Numbered from the stretch's first letter, positions 25,412 through 34,811 are shown. The stretch is DNA of 58,732 bases from an uncultured Mycoplasmatota bacterium (GCA_947649355.1 CANSRG010000003.1:1-58732), one strand, 5' to 3'. Numbers and translations are program-made. Notes: generated by a model from the sequence alone, not told the origin.

Positions 25412-25716
25412 GATTCCTTTGTCTCCTTTTTAGAAACCTCTTTTTTCTTATTCTTTTTTGCAGTAAACAAATTTGCAATTAAAGAAGTAATTCCTTCTAC
25501 AACTTTATCAGTAATCAAAACAATACGATCTGTAGTACTATCAATAATATGAAATAGACCATCTAAAGCTTTTACTTTTTCATTTACATTATCAACTACT
25601 TTTTCTACTTTATCTAAAGTAACTAAACATTTAATAACTAACACAATTCCAATAATTAAAATAATAATTAACAATACATAAATTACAATAGGTAAAAATT
25701 CTAATAAAAAACTCAT
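25408..25716 (-). CDS. DUF948 (YtxG-like) membrane protein
   Basis: 102 residues from ATG 25716, chosen because GAGAGGA lies 8 nt before it; an ATG eight codons earlier overlaps the preceding gene. One N-terminal membrane helix (about 5-27) is followed by an amphipathic helix region with VDNVNEKVKALDGLF, typical of DUF948, and a basic tail. Paired with the YtxH-domain gene, as in Bacillus. Function of the pair is unknown beyond stress association. Confidence 0.65.
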   Translation of the reverse strand: MSFLLEFLPIVIYVLLIIILIIGIVLVIKCLVTLDKVEKVVDNVNEKVKALDGLFHIIDSTTDRIVLITDKVVEGITSLIANLFTAKKNKKKEVSKKETKES

Positions 25717-25717
25717 C

Positions 25718-26584
25718 TTATTCATCCTCTCTATTTTCATACATTGAATCGATTAAATCAAATAAATCACTTTCTAATGTATCATCATCTTCAATTTTTT
25801 CCTGTTCACTTTTCTCTGTTTGTTGATCTAATACTGCTAATTCTAATTCTTCATCATTTTGTATCACTATATCTTCTTCTATATCAGTATTTGGTTCTTC
25901 CAAAAAAGTTTCTTCTTCTTTAAAATCAGGAAGTTCAATCGTAGCAAAAGAAGTTTCTTCTAATAAATCATCAATAGTCTTTTCCTCTTCTACTTCTTTC
26001 TTTTTCATAACTGGTGTTTCTTTTACAGGCACATTTAAACTTTTCTCAATATCATCTTCTAAAGTCCCAAAAGCTTTTTTACGTACATCATCCACATCAA
26101 TTTGTTTTGGAAGAGGTTTTGCAACAACAATATCTTCTTTTTTATAATTTTTATCTAAGACTCCATAAACTGGAGAAATAACAGGAGAAGGTCGAAATTT
26201 TCTAGAATCAAAATCGCTCTTTTTAGATTCATAAGCACGTCCTTTAATCTCTGGAGCTTTTGTAATTCTTGGAACTTCTTTCTTTTTAGGATTTTCATAA
26301 TCAAACAAGTTAATACTCATATTTTCTTTATTATCTTGTTTAGAATCCTTCATTTCCTCAAATTCTTCATCATCAAAAACAGGAAAATCAAAAGTTTTCT
26401 CTGCCTTAAACAAATCACGTTCTTTTAAAAGTGGCTCTGATTCTTTCTCTTCAAAAACAACACTTCTTCTTTTTTCTATTGGCTTTGGTTCCTCAATTTT
26501 TTCTTTTTTGATAGGTTCCGAAGCTGGTATTTCAATCTCTTCTTCTTCAAATAACACATTCTTAATCTTATTTAACAATCCCAT
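25718..26584 (-). CDS. Acidic, probably disordered cytoplasmic protein
   Basis: 288 residues, very rich in Glu, Asp and Lys, with no membrane segment or signal. The N-terminus MGLLNKIKNVLFEEEEIEIP and the middle (KFRPSPVISPVYGVLDKNYK) are the most conserved-looking parts. Proteins of this shape (amphipathic N-terminal helix, long acidic linker, short SPVYGVLD-type motif) occur in Firmicutes near division and envelope genes. I do not assign a function. It is in an operon with the lipoprotein gene upstream and DUF948/YtxH downstream. Confidence 0.55.
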   Translation of the reverse strand: MGLLNKIKNVLFEEEEIEIPASEPIKKEKIEEPKPIEKRRSVVFEEKESEPLLKERDLFKAEKTFDFPVFDDEEFEEMKDSKQDNKENMSINLFDYENPKKKEVPRITKAPEIKGRAYESKKSDFDSRKFRPSPVISPVYGVLDKNYKKEDIVVAKPLPKQIDVDDVRKKAFGTLEDDIEKSLNVPVKETPVMKKKEVEEEKTIDDLLEETSFATIELPDFKEEETFLEEPNTDIEEDIVIQNDEELELAVLDQQTEKSEQEKIEDDDTLESDLFDLIDSMYENREDE

Positions 26585-26599
26585 AATTACCCTCTTTTC

Positions 26600-27247
26600 T
26601 TATCTACGAATAAAATCTGGATCAACAATTTCATCTTTTTCTTCATATTGTCCATACTCTTCTACTATTTGTAGATACTCACTTTCTGTCTCTGCACTTT
26701 CAAAAATATTATAAACAACTTCATTTGCTTTTAGTGCATCTTCACCCATTAAATTGGCTAAAACTTCATCTTGATAGGAAATAGAAGAAAGAATTGACAT
26801 GCCATATAAAAGTATATTAGGTATATTTTCTTTATCTACTATCACTTCTATTTTAGCATAATTATACATGATTTCAACAAAATATTTTTCATTTTCCAAT
26901 TTTTTTATTTCTGTATACCCAAATTTATCATCTTTTAAAAGTTCTTTACTAAAATAAACATCAGGTTTTACATTATAATCTTTCTTGGTTTTATTAAAAT
27001 AACTTACTCGGTCTACATACATATAAAATATAGAGTCTTCATAAGAAAACACTTCATTACTACCTTCATGACCAATTTTTTTTAATCCCTTAGGTAAATA
27101 ATATTTGTACCCTGAACGAAATGTATTATAAATGTTAATAGAAGAAGAAAGACCTTCTGAAAGTAAAGTATCATAACTAGATTCACTAAAAGAACTACAT
27201 CCACTTCCTAAAAAAAGTAAGATAAAAAGAATAAACATTTTTTTCAT
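26600..27247 (-). CDS. Lipoprotein of unknown function
   Basis: 215 residues. Signal peptide with lipobox FLGSGC gives lipidation at Cys17. The mature domain has no repeat or catalytic motif I recognise; it ends in a Glu/Tyr-rich helix (SAETESEYLQIVEEYGQYEEK). It is the first gene of a four-gene leftward operon (lipoprotein, acidic protein, DUF948, YtxH). Probably anchored outside the membrane, perhaps scaffolding envelope functions with the acidic partner (inference from operon only). Confidence 0.7.
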   Translation of the reverse strand: MKKMFILFILLFLGSGCSSFSESSYDTLLSEGLSSSINIYNTFRSGYKYYLPKGLKKIGHEGSNEVFSYEDSIFYMYVDRVSYFNKTKKDYNVKPDVYFSKELLKDDKFGYTEIKKLENEKYFVEIMYNYAKIEVIVDKENIPNILLYGMSILSSISYQDEVLANLMGEDALKANEVVYNIFESAETESEYLQIVEEYGQYEEKDEIVDPDFIRR

Positions 27248-27301
27248 ATAAAAATCTCCCTAGGCTTTCTAAGTATATCAAAAAAAGAAAAAAAAGTAAA
27301 A

Positions 27302-27934
27302 TTACTGATTCTTCCAAGCTTTTAAATAATTGATTTTATAACCAAGACTAGAAAATTTTTCTTCATATTCCGTTAAAACATTAGAAATATCTGTATTTAA
27401 AAGATCTAAACTAACGCGTTCAAAAATATAACCATATTGACTAAGCGTCTCTAAACTATAAGAAAATAAGGATATATTATCTGTTTTTTGAATAATTCGA
27501 TTTTTATCTTTAAAAATAGCATCATAAACTTTTAAAAAATTGGGACTAGTAAGCCTTCTTTTAGCATGACGTACTTTAGGCCAAGGGTCAGAAAAATTCA
27601 AATAAAGAGTATGAATTTCTTTGGTAAATACTTTTTCTAAGTCTTTCGCATCATAACAAAAAAAACGAATATTAGATATATTTTCTAAAGAAACTTTTTC
27701 AATTGCTCTTACTAACACACTTGCATACTTTTCGACTCCAATAAAGTTAATATTAGGAAATTTCTTGGCCATTTGAATTAAAAACTGCCCTTTTCCAGTT
27801 CCAATTTCTAAATGTATAGGATTAGAATTAGAAAATAAAGTTTGAAAATTTCCACGATACTCTAGAGGATTTTTTAAATAATAAGGACTATTTTCTAATA
27901 TGCTTACTGCATTTTTCACATTTCTTAAACGCAT
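27302..27934 (-). CDS. trmB: tRNA (guanine-N7-)-methyltransferase TrmB
   Basis: 210 residues, the normal length. The class I methyltransferase SAM site HLEIGTGKGQFLIQMA (about 37-52), FIGVEKYASVLVRA, and the TrmB-specific YLNFSDPWPKVRHAKRRL (about 117-134) with the substrate-binding DPWPK..H.KRR are all present. It makes m7G46 in the variable loop of tRNAs, using S-adenosylmethionine. It is transcribed leftward, divergent from the Met-rich protein gene. Confidence 0.95.
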   Translation of the reverse strand: MRLRNVKNAVSILENSPYYLKNPLEYRGNFQTLFSNSNPIHLEIGTGKGQFLIQMAKKFPNINFIGVEKYASVLVRAIEKVSLENISNIRFFCYDAKDLEKVFTKEIHTLYLNFSDPWPKVRHAKRRLTSPNFLKVYDAIFKDKNRIIQKTDNISLFSYSLETLSQYGYIFERVSLDLLNTDISNVLTEYEEKFSSLGYKINYLKAWKNQ

Positions 27935-27987
27935 AATATCACTTCTTTCTATTATTTTGCATATACTTTTTATAAAGGAGGACTTTT

Positions 27988-28329
27988 ATGAAAAAAAATC
28001 GTAATTCATTTTTTGAAAGTTCAAATTTTAATATGAGTAGTATGGGGTCTAACATGAATACATTTCCAATGGGTATGAATATGATGAATCAACCAATGCC
28101 TAATATGAATGCTAGTTCAAATTTTTATGCTTCAACAAATATGCCAATGCCAATGCCAAATTATCCAAACATGAATAACAATTCTTCGACATTTGACGAA
28201 CTAGAAAGTCGCATGGCAAGATTAGAAAGAAACCTAAATCGACTAGATGCAAGACTAACAAAACTAGAAGGTAACATGTTCCAAACAACAACTACTTTTG
28301 ATTCAGATGGTAATATGTATATGGTATAG
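27988..28329 (+). CDS. Met/Asn-rich protein with C-terminal coiled coil
   Basis: 113 residues. The first 70 are low-complexity (Met, Asn, Ser, Pro: repeats such as MPNMN and PMPMPNYP). The last 40 form a perfect heptad coiled coil (FDELESRMARLERNLNRLDARLTKLEGN). AAAGGAGG precedes the ATG. I do not know the family; small Met/Asn-rich proteins with a terminal coiled coil occur among spore-coat proteins of Firmicutes, which fits the coat-like and Cse60 genes nearby, but this is inference. Confidence 0.65.
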   Translation: MKKNRNSFFESSNFNMSSMGSNMNTFPMGMNMMNQPMPNMNASSNFYASTNMPMPMPNYPNMNNNSSTFDELESRMARLERNLNRLDARLTKLEGNMFQTTTTFDSDGNMYMV

Positions 28330-28346
28330 AACGTAAAGTTCTTTTT
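28328..28346 (+). terminator. Terminator of the Met-rich protein gene
   Basis: AGAAC, loop GTAAA, GTTCT, followed by TTTTT, overlapping the stop codon. A second hairpin (AAACTTAC/GTAAGTTT with T run, 28353-28381) follows, inside the end of the convergent flippase gene. Confidence 0.6.
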
Positions 28347-29995
28347 TAAGATAAACTTACTTTTCCAAAGGTAAGTTTTTTTACAATTTTATGTAAATAT
28401 TCTTTTCCAAAAATAGCAGTTAACAAGCCTTGTTTATAAGCTAAAAATAAATAAACAATCGCTCCTGCAATAGAAAGAATAGAAACATATAAAATGGAAG
28501 AAGTCTTACTATAGTAATTGACAGGGAGAATCATTTGAAAAAGAAGCACAACCACAATCATAACAAGTGTAGGCATGATAATTTTACCAACCATCATTAA
28601 AGTTTCCTTATATTTTAAATGATGTTTTTTACGTAAAGTAATCAATGTACTTAAAAAGGAAATAGAATATCCTAAAATACTTGCGACAATAGCGCCTATA
28701 AAAGGTTGACAACCTAATTTATGAAACAAAATCATTAAAGGAACATCTAAAATGGCATTTGTAGCGTAGCCAAGTAAAGTTGTCAAATAAACGGCTTTAA
28801 ATTTGTTTAAACTCTGTAAAGTAGAAGAAGTAATCATGTAAAGGTTAAAAAATAAAGCAACAAAAATGTAAATAGATAATACTAGACTTCCAAGTTCTAA
28901 CTCACTTGTTCCATAAAAAATGCTCCATATTGGTTTGGAAAGAAGAGAAATACCTATAACCATTGGAATACAAGTAACAAAAATAATTTGTAAAGCTTTA
29001 TTAAGTCTTGATTCTACTAAATTCCATTTTTTTAAAGTAAATGCTTCGACAATATTAGGAATTAAACTAATGGATAAACCCATTGCAATAGAATTGACTA
29101 TCATACTAATTTTACCAGACCATGTGGCAACTGATGAAGTAATAAATTCTGTAGTGGATGCATCATATCCTAAAGAAGTCATCGTTCTAGAAATAAACAC
29201 CATATCGACAAAATTATAAAGAGAAACCGCAACATCTATTATAATAAATGGAATCGCATATTGTAAAATCTTTTTCACAATATCTTTATTACTAATTGTA
29301 TCTTTTTTAGAAACATCACAAAAACCAAGTTCTTTTTTATTCTTATGCATATTACGAAGAATATATAAAACTGCAGCAAAGCCTCCTGCAAAAGCTCCAA
29401 AAACAGCAATACCTACAGAAGTAGTTAAAGAAAGATGAAACACATTTAAAGCAAGAAAACTACCACCTAAAATAACACCAATTCGAACGATTTGTTCAAT
29501 CACTTGACTGATACTAGAAACATTGATTATATTATGACCTTGTAAATATCCTTTAGAAACACTTAAAAAAGGAATAACTAAAATTGCAAATGATACACAC
29601 CGAATAACAAAAGCAACATCAAAAATCGTATTACCACCTTGTAACTCACCAATAATTAAAGTAGCCAATCCTTCAGCAAAGAAAAACAAAACCAAAAAAG
29701 TAAGAATAGATACAATACTTATAATTTTCTTTCCTAAACGATATGCCCTTACCTTAGCATCTATGTATCCTAAAGTATTATACTCTTTAATAATTTTTGA
29801 AATCGCGACAGGAAGTCCCGCCGAAGAAATATCTAGAAAGATTACATAAATATTATAAGCATAAGCATAAAGTGCACTTCCTTGTACTCCAATCATCGCA
29901 TAAAAAGGAATTACATAAAGCATTCCAAGTATTTTAGTTATAACAATTGCAAAAGTTGCGATAACAGTTCCTTCTATAAAAGAACTTTTCTTCAT
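28346..29995 (-). CDS. SpoVB/MurJ-type polysaccharide flippase (MATE/MOP superfamily)
   Basis: 549 residues with 14 predicted membrane helices. The start MKKSSFIEGTVIATFAIVITKILG and the internal SAGLPVAISKIIKEYN are typical of the SpoVB/Ytg-type branch of the MOP superfamily, which move lipid-linked sugars (including lipid II) across the membrane. I start at ATG 29995, the usual family start; a TTG eight codons earlier lies within the end of cse60. Transcribed with cse60 (11-nt gap). Whether it serves cell wall or spore cortex synthesis cannot be told. Confidence 0.85.
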   Translation of the reverse strand: MKKSSFIEGTVIATFAIVITKILGMLYVIPFYAMIGVQGSALYAYAYNIYVIFLDISSAGLPVAISKIIKEYNTLGYIDAKVRAYRLGKKIISIVSILTFLVLFFFAEGLATLIIGELQGGNTIFDVAFVIRCVSFAILVIPFLSVSKGYLQGHNIINVSSISQVIEQIVRIGVILGGSFLALNVFHLSLTTSVGIAVFGAFAGGFAAVLYILRNMHKNKKELGFCDVSKKDTISNKDIVKKILQYAIPFIIIDVAVSLYNFVDMVFISRTMTSLGYDASTTEFITSSVATWSGKISMIVNSIAMGLSISLIPNIVEAFTLKKWNLVESRLNKALQIIFVTCIPMVIGISLLSKPIWSIFYGTSELELGSLVLSIYIFVALFFNLYMITSSTLQSLNKFKAVYLTTLLGYATNAILDVPLMILFHKLGCQPFIGAIVASILGYSISFLSTLITLRKKHHLKYKETLMMVGKIIMPTLVMIVVVLLFQMILPVNYYSKTSSILYVSILSIAGAIVYLFLAYKQGLLTAIFGKEYLHKIVKKLTFGKVSLS

Positions 29996-30005
29996 ATTAA
30001 ACCAC

Positions 30006-30185
30006 TTATTCCTTTTCAAAATAAATCACCATCGCGGAAAAACAATAAATTTGATCTTCACCTTGTATTCCAATCGCGACTTCATACTTAATATCCATTA
30101 TATCACCTTTTATAGAACTTAGAAAAGCATTTATTTTTCCTTCCAAATCTTTTTCTGTATTTTCATCAAAACATTTTACTTTCAT
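30006..30185 (-). CDS. cse60: Sporulation protein Cse60 family
   Basis: 59 residues, below common length cut-offs. Sequence parts KVKCFDENTEKDLEGKINAF, DIMDIKYEVAI and QIYCFSAMVIY match the Cse60 family of Firmicutes, whose Bacillus member is a sigma-E controlled sporulation protein. ATG 30185 has GAGGTGGATTT upstream. It is the first gene of a two-gene unit with the SpoVB/MurJ-like flippase, a pairing that supports a cell-wall or spore-envelope link. Biochemical role unknown in any organism. Confidence 0.85.
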   Translation of the reverse strand: MKVKCFDENTEKDLEGKINAFLSSIKGDIMDIKYEVAIGIQGEDQIYCFSAMVIYFEKE

Positions 30186-30231
30186 AAATCCACCTCTTTA
30201 TTATAAGTTAAACATAAAAAAAGAAAATAAA

Positions 30232-30260
30232 TTGTCGAAAAATAAGAAATTTGCTATACT
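30232..30260 (+). promoter_or_regulatory. Promoter with extended -10 for the InlB-repeat protein
   Basis: TTGTCG (30232-30237), 17-bp spacer, TATACT (30255-30260) preceded by TGC (extended -10). It lies 18 nt before the ATG at 30279, with AGAGGTGA as ribosome site. Confidence 0.6.
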
Positions 30261-30278
30261 TTTTAAAGAGGTGAAAAA

Positions 30279-30575
30279 ATGAAAAAACAAATCCTTTTTC
30301 TAAGTATTATTAGTTTACTTTTAATAGGAATGATTACAATTTTATTTAAAAACAATACCTACGAATTAACTTTTGTCGTAGATAGTGAAATTTATAATAT
30401 TCTAAAAATTAGAAAAAATACTATTTTAACATCACTAGAACCACCAAAAAAAGAAGGATACTCTTTTATAGGCTGGTATGATGAAGAAAAAGAATTATTA
30501 AAAAGTAATCAAAAAATAACTGAAGACAAAGTTTATTATGCAAGATTCGCGAAAATAGTAACAGAAGAAGAATAA
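30279..30575 (+). CDS. Membrane-anchored protein with one InlB-type B repeat
   Basis: 98 residues. An N-terminal helix (about 4-22), without a clear cleavage site, is followed by one Listeria-Bacteroides (InlB B / Flg_new) repeat: YELTFVVDSEIYNIL, then PPKKEGYSFIGWYDEEKE and the closing YYARFAK. Such repeats are usually tandem and on adhesins; here there is a single copy tethered to the membrane. Transcribed alone from an extended -10 promoter and ended by a bidirectional terminator. Function unknown, surface exposed. Confidence 0.75.
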   Translation: MKKQILFLSIISLLLIGMITILFKNNTYELTFVVDSEIYNILKIRKNTILTSLEPPKKEGYSFIGWYDEEKELLKSNQKITEDKVYYARFAKIVTEEE

Positions 30576-30583
30576 AGAAAAAA

Positions 30584-30606
30584 CTATCCAAAAAGGATAG
30601 AATTTT
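30584..30606. terminator. Bidirectional terminator between the InlB-repeat gene and leuS
   Basis: CTATCC, loop AAAAA, GGATAG with T runs on both sides when read on either strand. Confidence 0.75.
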
Positions 30607-30607
30607 T

Positions 30608-33004
30608 TTATTTTACAACAATATTTACAATTTTATTAGGAATAACAATAGTTTTAACAATTTCTTTTTCACAAATATATTTTTCTATTTTCTCATCTTT
30701 CAAAGCTTTTTCTAAAATAGATTCTTTTTCTTCATCAAAGAAAGTAGAAATTTCTCCTCTTATTTTACCATTTACTTGAACCCCAAGAATAATTTCTTTT
30801 TGAGTCGCCTTTTCTTCATCAAAACTAGGCCAATAATCATAAGCAATCGTTTTAGTATGTCCTAAAAATTCCCACAATTCTTCTGTAATAAAAGGTGCAA
30901 TAGGATTTAAAAGTTTCACAAATCCTTCTGCATATTCTTTTGGAAAAACACTTTCTTTATAAACTGCATTGATAAAAATCATCATTTGACTAATCGCAGT
31001 ATTAAAGTTTAAAGTCTCATAATCTTCTGTGACTTTTTTTACAGTTTGATGATAAATTTGTTCTAGATTTTTATTTTCTTGTTCTAAAATAATTCCACTA
31101 TGAAAAAGTCTCCAAATACGTTCTAAAAATTTACGAGCCCCTTCTACTCCACTATTACTCCAAGGTTTATCTGCTTCAAGAGGTCCCATAAACATTTCAT
31201 AAAGTCGTAATGTATCTGCCCCATAATCTCTAATAATATCATTCGGATTTATAGCATATTCTGGATATCGTTTTCCCATTTTAATACCATTTGCCCCCAA
31301 AATCATTCCTTGATGAACTAATTTTTGAAATGGTTCTTCAGTTGGAGCAATTCCTTTTTCAAATAAATAACGATTCCACATTCTAGAATAAAGAAGATGA
31401 CCAACCGCATGTTCAGGTCCTCCAACATATAAATCTACTGGCATCCAATGTTTTAACAACTCTGGATTAGCAAGTTCTTTTTCATTATTAGGATCAATAT
31501 AACGAAGATAATACCAACTAGACCCAGCAGAACCTGGCATAGTAGAAGTCTCCATCGTTCCTTTCTTTCCATGATAAACAAGAGATACCCAATCAGTCGC
31601 ACGATTAAGCGGAGATAACCCTGTTTTACTAGGAGAATAATCAAGTAGTTCAGGTAATACAAGTGGTAAATCTTCATCATCTAAAGCTTCCATACTTCCA
31701 TCTTCATAATGAATAATAGGAATTGGTTCTCCCCAATATCTTTGACGAGCAAAAATCCAATCTCTTAAACGATAATTTACTTTTTTACTTCCAAGATTGT
31801 TCTCTTCTAACCAAGATATCATAGTTTTAATTCCTTCTTCTTTATTTGTAAGGCCATTTAAAAAAGAAGAATTGATATAAGTACCATCTTTCGTATAAGG
31901 AAGTTCTTCATTGTCAGAAGCAATAACAGGTACGATTGGTAAAGAAAACTTCGTAGCAAATTCATAATCACGTTCATCATGAGCAGGGACTGCCATAATT
32001 GCACCAGTACCATAACTTGCTAGTACATAATCACTAATCCAAATAGGAATTTCACTTCCATTTATTGGATTGATTGCATAGGCTCCAGTAAATACACCCG
32101 TTTTCTCTTTATTTAATTCTGTTCTTTCTAATTCAGATTTCATGGAACATTCTTTTTTATAAGATAAAACTTCTTGTTTTTGACTTTCACTCATAATTTG
32201 TTCTACAAGTTCATGCTCTGGGGCAAGTACACAATAAGTCGCCCCAAATAAAGTATCAGGTCTTGTAGTAAAAACAGTAAAAGTTTGTGAAAAGTCTTTC
32301 ACCTTAAAATGAACTAAAGCACCTACAGATTTTCCAATCCAATTTCTTTGAATTTCCTTAGTAGAATTTGGCCAATCCAAAGAATCTAAACCTTCTAATA
32401 ATTTATCTGCATAACGCGGCATATCAATAACCCATTGTTTCATGTTTTTACGAACTACAGGAAACCCACCACGTTCACTTTTCCCATCAATTACTTCATC
32501 GTTTGCTAAGACAGTTCCAAGTTCTTCACACCAATTAACAGGCATATCTTTTAATGTTGCAAGTCCATCTTGATAAAGATTTTTAAAAATCCATTGAGTC
32601 CAATGATAAAACTTTGTATCACATGTAGAAACTTCTTTGGACCAATCATAAGAAAGTCCTACAAGACGTAGTTGAGCTTTAAAGGTTTCAATATTTTTAA
32701 TCGTAAATCCTTCAGGATGATTTCCTGTTTTGATTGCATATTGCTCAGCTGGCAAACCAAAAGAATCAAATCCCATAGGATGTAAAACATTATACCCTTG
32801 CATACGTTTCATTCTAGCCACAACATCAGTTGCTGTATATCCTTCAACATGACCACAATGAAGAGCTACACCAGATGGATAAGGAAACATATCAAGAGCA
32901 TAATACTTTGGCTTACTAAAATCCCAAATATCTGTTTGAAAAACATGATTATCTTCCCATCTTTTTTGCCATTTTTGTTCTATTTCATTATGATTATAAT
33001 TCAT
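30608..33004 (-). CDS. leuS: Leucyl-tRNA synthetase
   Basis: 798 residues, usual length for bacterial LeuRS. The HIGH motif appears as HCGH in [20 protein letters not shown]. The editing domain is present ([19 protein letters not shown] and the [15 protein letters not shown] site), as are the [20 protein letters not shown] zinc-less insertion region and the anticodon-binding C-terminus. The usual KMSKS loop reads KMGKR ([10 protein letters not shown]), which is a real departure from the common motif. It charges tRNA-Leu. Located downstream of a small membrane protein, both behind a leucine T-box; the two overlap by 11 nt. Confidence 0.95.
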   Translation of the reverse strand: MNYNHNEIEQKWQKRWEDNHVFQTDIWDFSKPKYYALDMFPYPSGVALHCGHVEGYTATDVVARMKRMQGYNVLHPMGFDSFGLPAEQYAIKTGNHPEGFTIKNIETFKAQLRLVGLSYDWSKEVSTCDTKFYHWTQWIFKNLYQDGLATLKDMPVNWCEELGTVLANDEVIDGKSERGGFPVVRKNMKQWVIDMPRYADKLLEGLDSLDWPNSTKEIQRNWIGKSVGALVHFKVKDFSQTFTVFTTRPDTLFGATYCVLAPEHELVEQIMSESQKQEVLSYKKECSMKSELERTELNKEKTGVFTGAYAINPINGSEIPIWISDYVLASYGTGAIMAVPAHDERDYEFATKFSLPIVPVIASDNEELPYTKDGTYINSSFLNGLTNKEEGIKTMISWLEENNLGSKKVNYRLRDWIFARQRYWGEPIPIIHYEDGSMEALDDEDLPLVLPELLDYSPSKTGLSPLNRATDWVSLVYHGKKGTMETSTMPGSAGSSWYYLRYIDPNNEKELANPELLKHWMPVDLYVGGPEHAVGHLLYSRMWNRYLFEKGIAPTEEPFQKLVHQGMILGANGIKMGKRYPEYAINPNDIIRDYGADTLRLYEMFMGPLEADKPWSNSGVEGARKFLERIWRLFHSGIILEQENKNLEQIYHQTVKKVTEDYETLNFNTAISQMMIFINAVYKESVFPKEYAEGFVKLLNPIAPFITEELWEFLGHTKTIAYDYWPSFDEEKATQKEIILGVQVNGKIRGEISTFFDEEKESILEKALKDEKIEKYICEKEIVKTIVIPNKIVNIVVK

Positions 33005-33386
33005 TTTTCTTCATTCCTTTCTTAATACCATAACCTTTATTTACTAAATGTCTACCATAAATTTCATAAAAGGCATAAATAAGTGCAAAAAGCAGCACAA
33101 ATCCAACAGTCATTCTCCACAACATAGAAATATCTAATAAAGAAATAAATGTTGTCACAAAAGATAATATAAAACTATCAATAAAACTAAACCAAAGGAG
33201 CATTTTTCGAACAGGTAAAATCTTAATATCTAATCGAAATTTCAACACCAAATAATTTAGTTCACCAATTTTTTTCCTCTTTTTTTTCTTAAACTTATAC
33301 ATATTCATACAATAAGTAAGAACAAAAAAAAGTAAAAACACAACCAAGAAAAAGAGTAAATTCATCCAAAATTCTTTTGTATCCAT
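32994..33386 (-). CDS. Small multi-span membrane protein in leuS T-box operon
   Basis: 130 residues from ATG 33386 (GGAGGG upstream; upstream frame positions lie inside the T-box). One N-terminal helix (about 7-27), a basic loop ([10 protein letters not shown]), and two further helices (about 66-112), ending [11 protein letters not shown]. Family not recognised. It is the first gene after the leucine T-box and overlaps leuS, so it is induced when leucyl-tRNA is low; it may be involved in leucine or peptide handling, but the membrane topology alone does not show transport. Confidence 0.65.
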   Translation of the reverse strand: MDTKEFWMNLLFFLVVFLLFFVLTYCMNMYKFKKKKRKKIGELNYLVLKFRLDIKILPVRKMLLWFSFIDSFILSFVTTFISLLDISMLWRMTVGFVLLFALIYAFYEIYGRHLVNKGYGIKKGMKKNEL

Positions 33387-33394
33387 AATTCCCT

Positions 33395-33586
33395 CCAAAA
33401 TAAAAAGGTCGTACCAAAAGGACGCAAAGATGCGTGGTACCACCTTAATTTATTCTCATTTTTGATAAAGGAGTGTCCTCCTATTGCATCCAAAAGCAAG
33501 TTCATAAGTTCTTTTGTTTGTTCTCACCTTCCACAAACTCTCTATAAAAAAGAAACATTATTACTACTCTTTTTTCTTCGCCATTA
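33395..33586 (-). promoter_or_regulatory. T-box leader (leucine), controls membrane protein and leuS
   Basis: Minus strand leader. The T-box core AAGGTGGTACCACGC is at about 33445-33431. Stem I carries AGAGAGTTTGTGG and GGTGAGAACAAAC; the specifier loop reads TATGAACTTGC, so the codon is CTT (or TTG), both leucine. The final terminator is GGTCGTACC-type: T-box bases GGTACC also pair with GGTACGACC before TTTTT. Low charged tRNA-Leu should switch on the two downstream genes. Confidence 0.88.
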
Positions 33587-33591
33587 AAATT

Positions 33592-33620
33592 ATTATAAAG
33601 GATAACTCTCTAGAATTCAA
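33592..33620 (-). promoter_or_regulatory. Promoter of the leucine T-box transcript
   Basis: Minus strand TTGAAT (33620-33615), 17-bp spacer, TATAAT (33597-33592). Confidence 0.65.
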
Positions 33621-33660
33621 GAAAAATTATTTTAAAAATAGATTTTCTTGTGACACTATT

Positions 33661-34500
33661 TCAAAAACACTTTCTAAAAGAAACTTGTATCTCTTCTACA
33701 TCTTTTGTAATTTTTTGCATTACTTCTTCTTCTATAATTTTTTGAAAAATAGAATGTTCAAAAGAATTTTTATGATTTTGTAAACCTATATGTAATTGAT
33801 TATCCATAAAACAAAAGAAAAATTTTCCCGAAACTTGCGCAGTAATATTTCGTATTTTTTGCATTAAAGAAGAAGTTAGTATAGTAAAAATATCTTGATC
33901 ACCACGAACAAATACTGTAAAGTTATTTTGAAAATTAAGATCGCCTACCAAAATTTTTTTATAACCACTACTAGAAAAAATGTTTTTTTGATTGAACCCT
34001 TTTTGACATATTACAAAATCTGCTTTAAAAGAATCACAAAATTCATAAACCATCCATCTTCCATAAAAAAGAGAAACTACTTGAACAATATCCTGTCGAG
34101 TATACCTCTCTTCGATTTGTACATCAGCTAGCATAACAGATATATTTTTATAAATACCTGAAACAAAATCATTAGAGTGATAATGCATTCCTGTAGACAC
34201 ACCTGTTTTTTTAATAATAGATTTATCTAATTTTTTATTAGGTTCATAAACAAAATTTTGAAACAATGGACGCATAGCATGAAAAACCAAGCTTTCTTTA
34301 AAAGCTAAAATAAATTTTCTTTGAGGTTTTAAACTTATTAAATGAGTCAAAAAAATCCCTAACAAAAGAAACAATAAAAAATGAAAAAATTCTTTCGACA
34401 AAATATACATTAAAAGAGCAAATAAAACACTAATTATAACTCCTATATACAAAATAAAATTTGCTCTTTTCCTCATCCGTTCTAATTCTAAAAAATTCAT
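33661..34500 (-). CDS. DUF3137-like membrane protein
   Basis: 279 residues. Two N-terminal membrane helices (about 14-32 and 36-56) are followed by a beta-rich cytoplasmic domain with VSTGMHYHSNDFVSG and LFYGRWMVYEF (FxGRW-like motif), then LVGDLNFQNNFTVFV. This is the arrangement of DUF3137 proteins. Their function is unknown. The Leu T-box promoter lies just past its stop. Alone on its transcript. Confidence 0.6.
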   Translation of the reverse strand: MNFLELERMRKRANFILYIGVIISVLFALLMYILSKEFFHFLLFLLLGIFLTHLISLKPQRKFILAFKESLVFHAMRPLFQNFVYEPNKKLDKSIIKKTGVSTGMHYHSNDFVSGIYKNISVMLADVQIEERYTRQDIVQVVSLFYGRWMVYEFCDSFKADFVICQKGFNQKNIFSSSGYKKILVGDLNFQNNFTVFVRGDQDIFTILTSSLMQKIRNITAQVSGKFFFCFMDNQLHIGLQNHKNSFEHSIFQKIIEEEVMQKITKDVEEIQVSFRKCF

Positions 34501-34571
34501 AAACTCACCTTATCATAAAACAATGATTAAATACTTTAAACAATTTCATAACAAAAATAAAATAACTTATT

Positions 34572-34811
34572 TTAAATTAAATCTTTTTGAACACTTTCAA
34601 TTTTTTGTAATTCAAATCTATATTTTTGACCATTTTTATTTACTTCATCTAAAAACATATCATAGGGCCTACACCATAATTTATTATCTCCATATAAAGC
34701 TCTATATGCCACCATTTTTTCGCAAGTCTCACTATGATAAATTATATCTTCTACAATATATAAATCACCTTTGTAGTGTTTATACACACCTTTAATCTTT
34801 AACTCTAACAT
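34572..34811 (-). CDS. DUF1653 protein, copy 2
   Basis: 79 residues covering one DUF1653 domain: GVYKHYKGDLYIVEDIIYHSET, YRALYGDNKLWCRPYDMFLDEV and YRFELQKIES. The family has the pattern G.Y.H.KG..Y.V...A.HSET and YR.LYGD..LW.RP..MF. Small beta-rich domain of unknown function, found alone in many Firmicutes. ATG 34811 has GGAGGAATAAT upstream. It follows a paralogue 18 nt upstream. Confidence 0.8.
   Translation of the reverse strand: MLELKIKGVYKHYKGDLYIVEDIIYHSETCEKMVAYRALYGDNKLWCRPYDMFLDEVNKNGQKYRFELQKIESVQKDLI

Noticed and set aside
30006..30019. TTG start for the SpoVB/MurJ flippase at 30019
   Set aside because: It falls inside the end of cse60, and family members start at the MKKSSF sequence (ATG 29995).
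33514..33783. Plus-strand open frame across the leucine T-box
   Set aside because: The sequence is explained by the T-box leader and the DUF3137 gene on the other strand.
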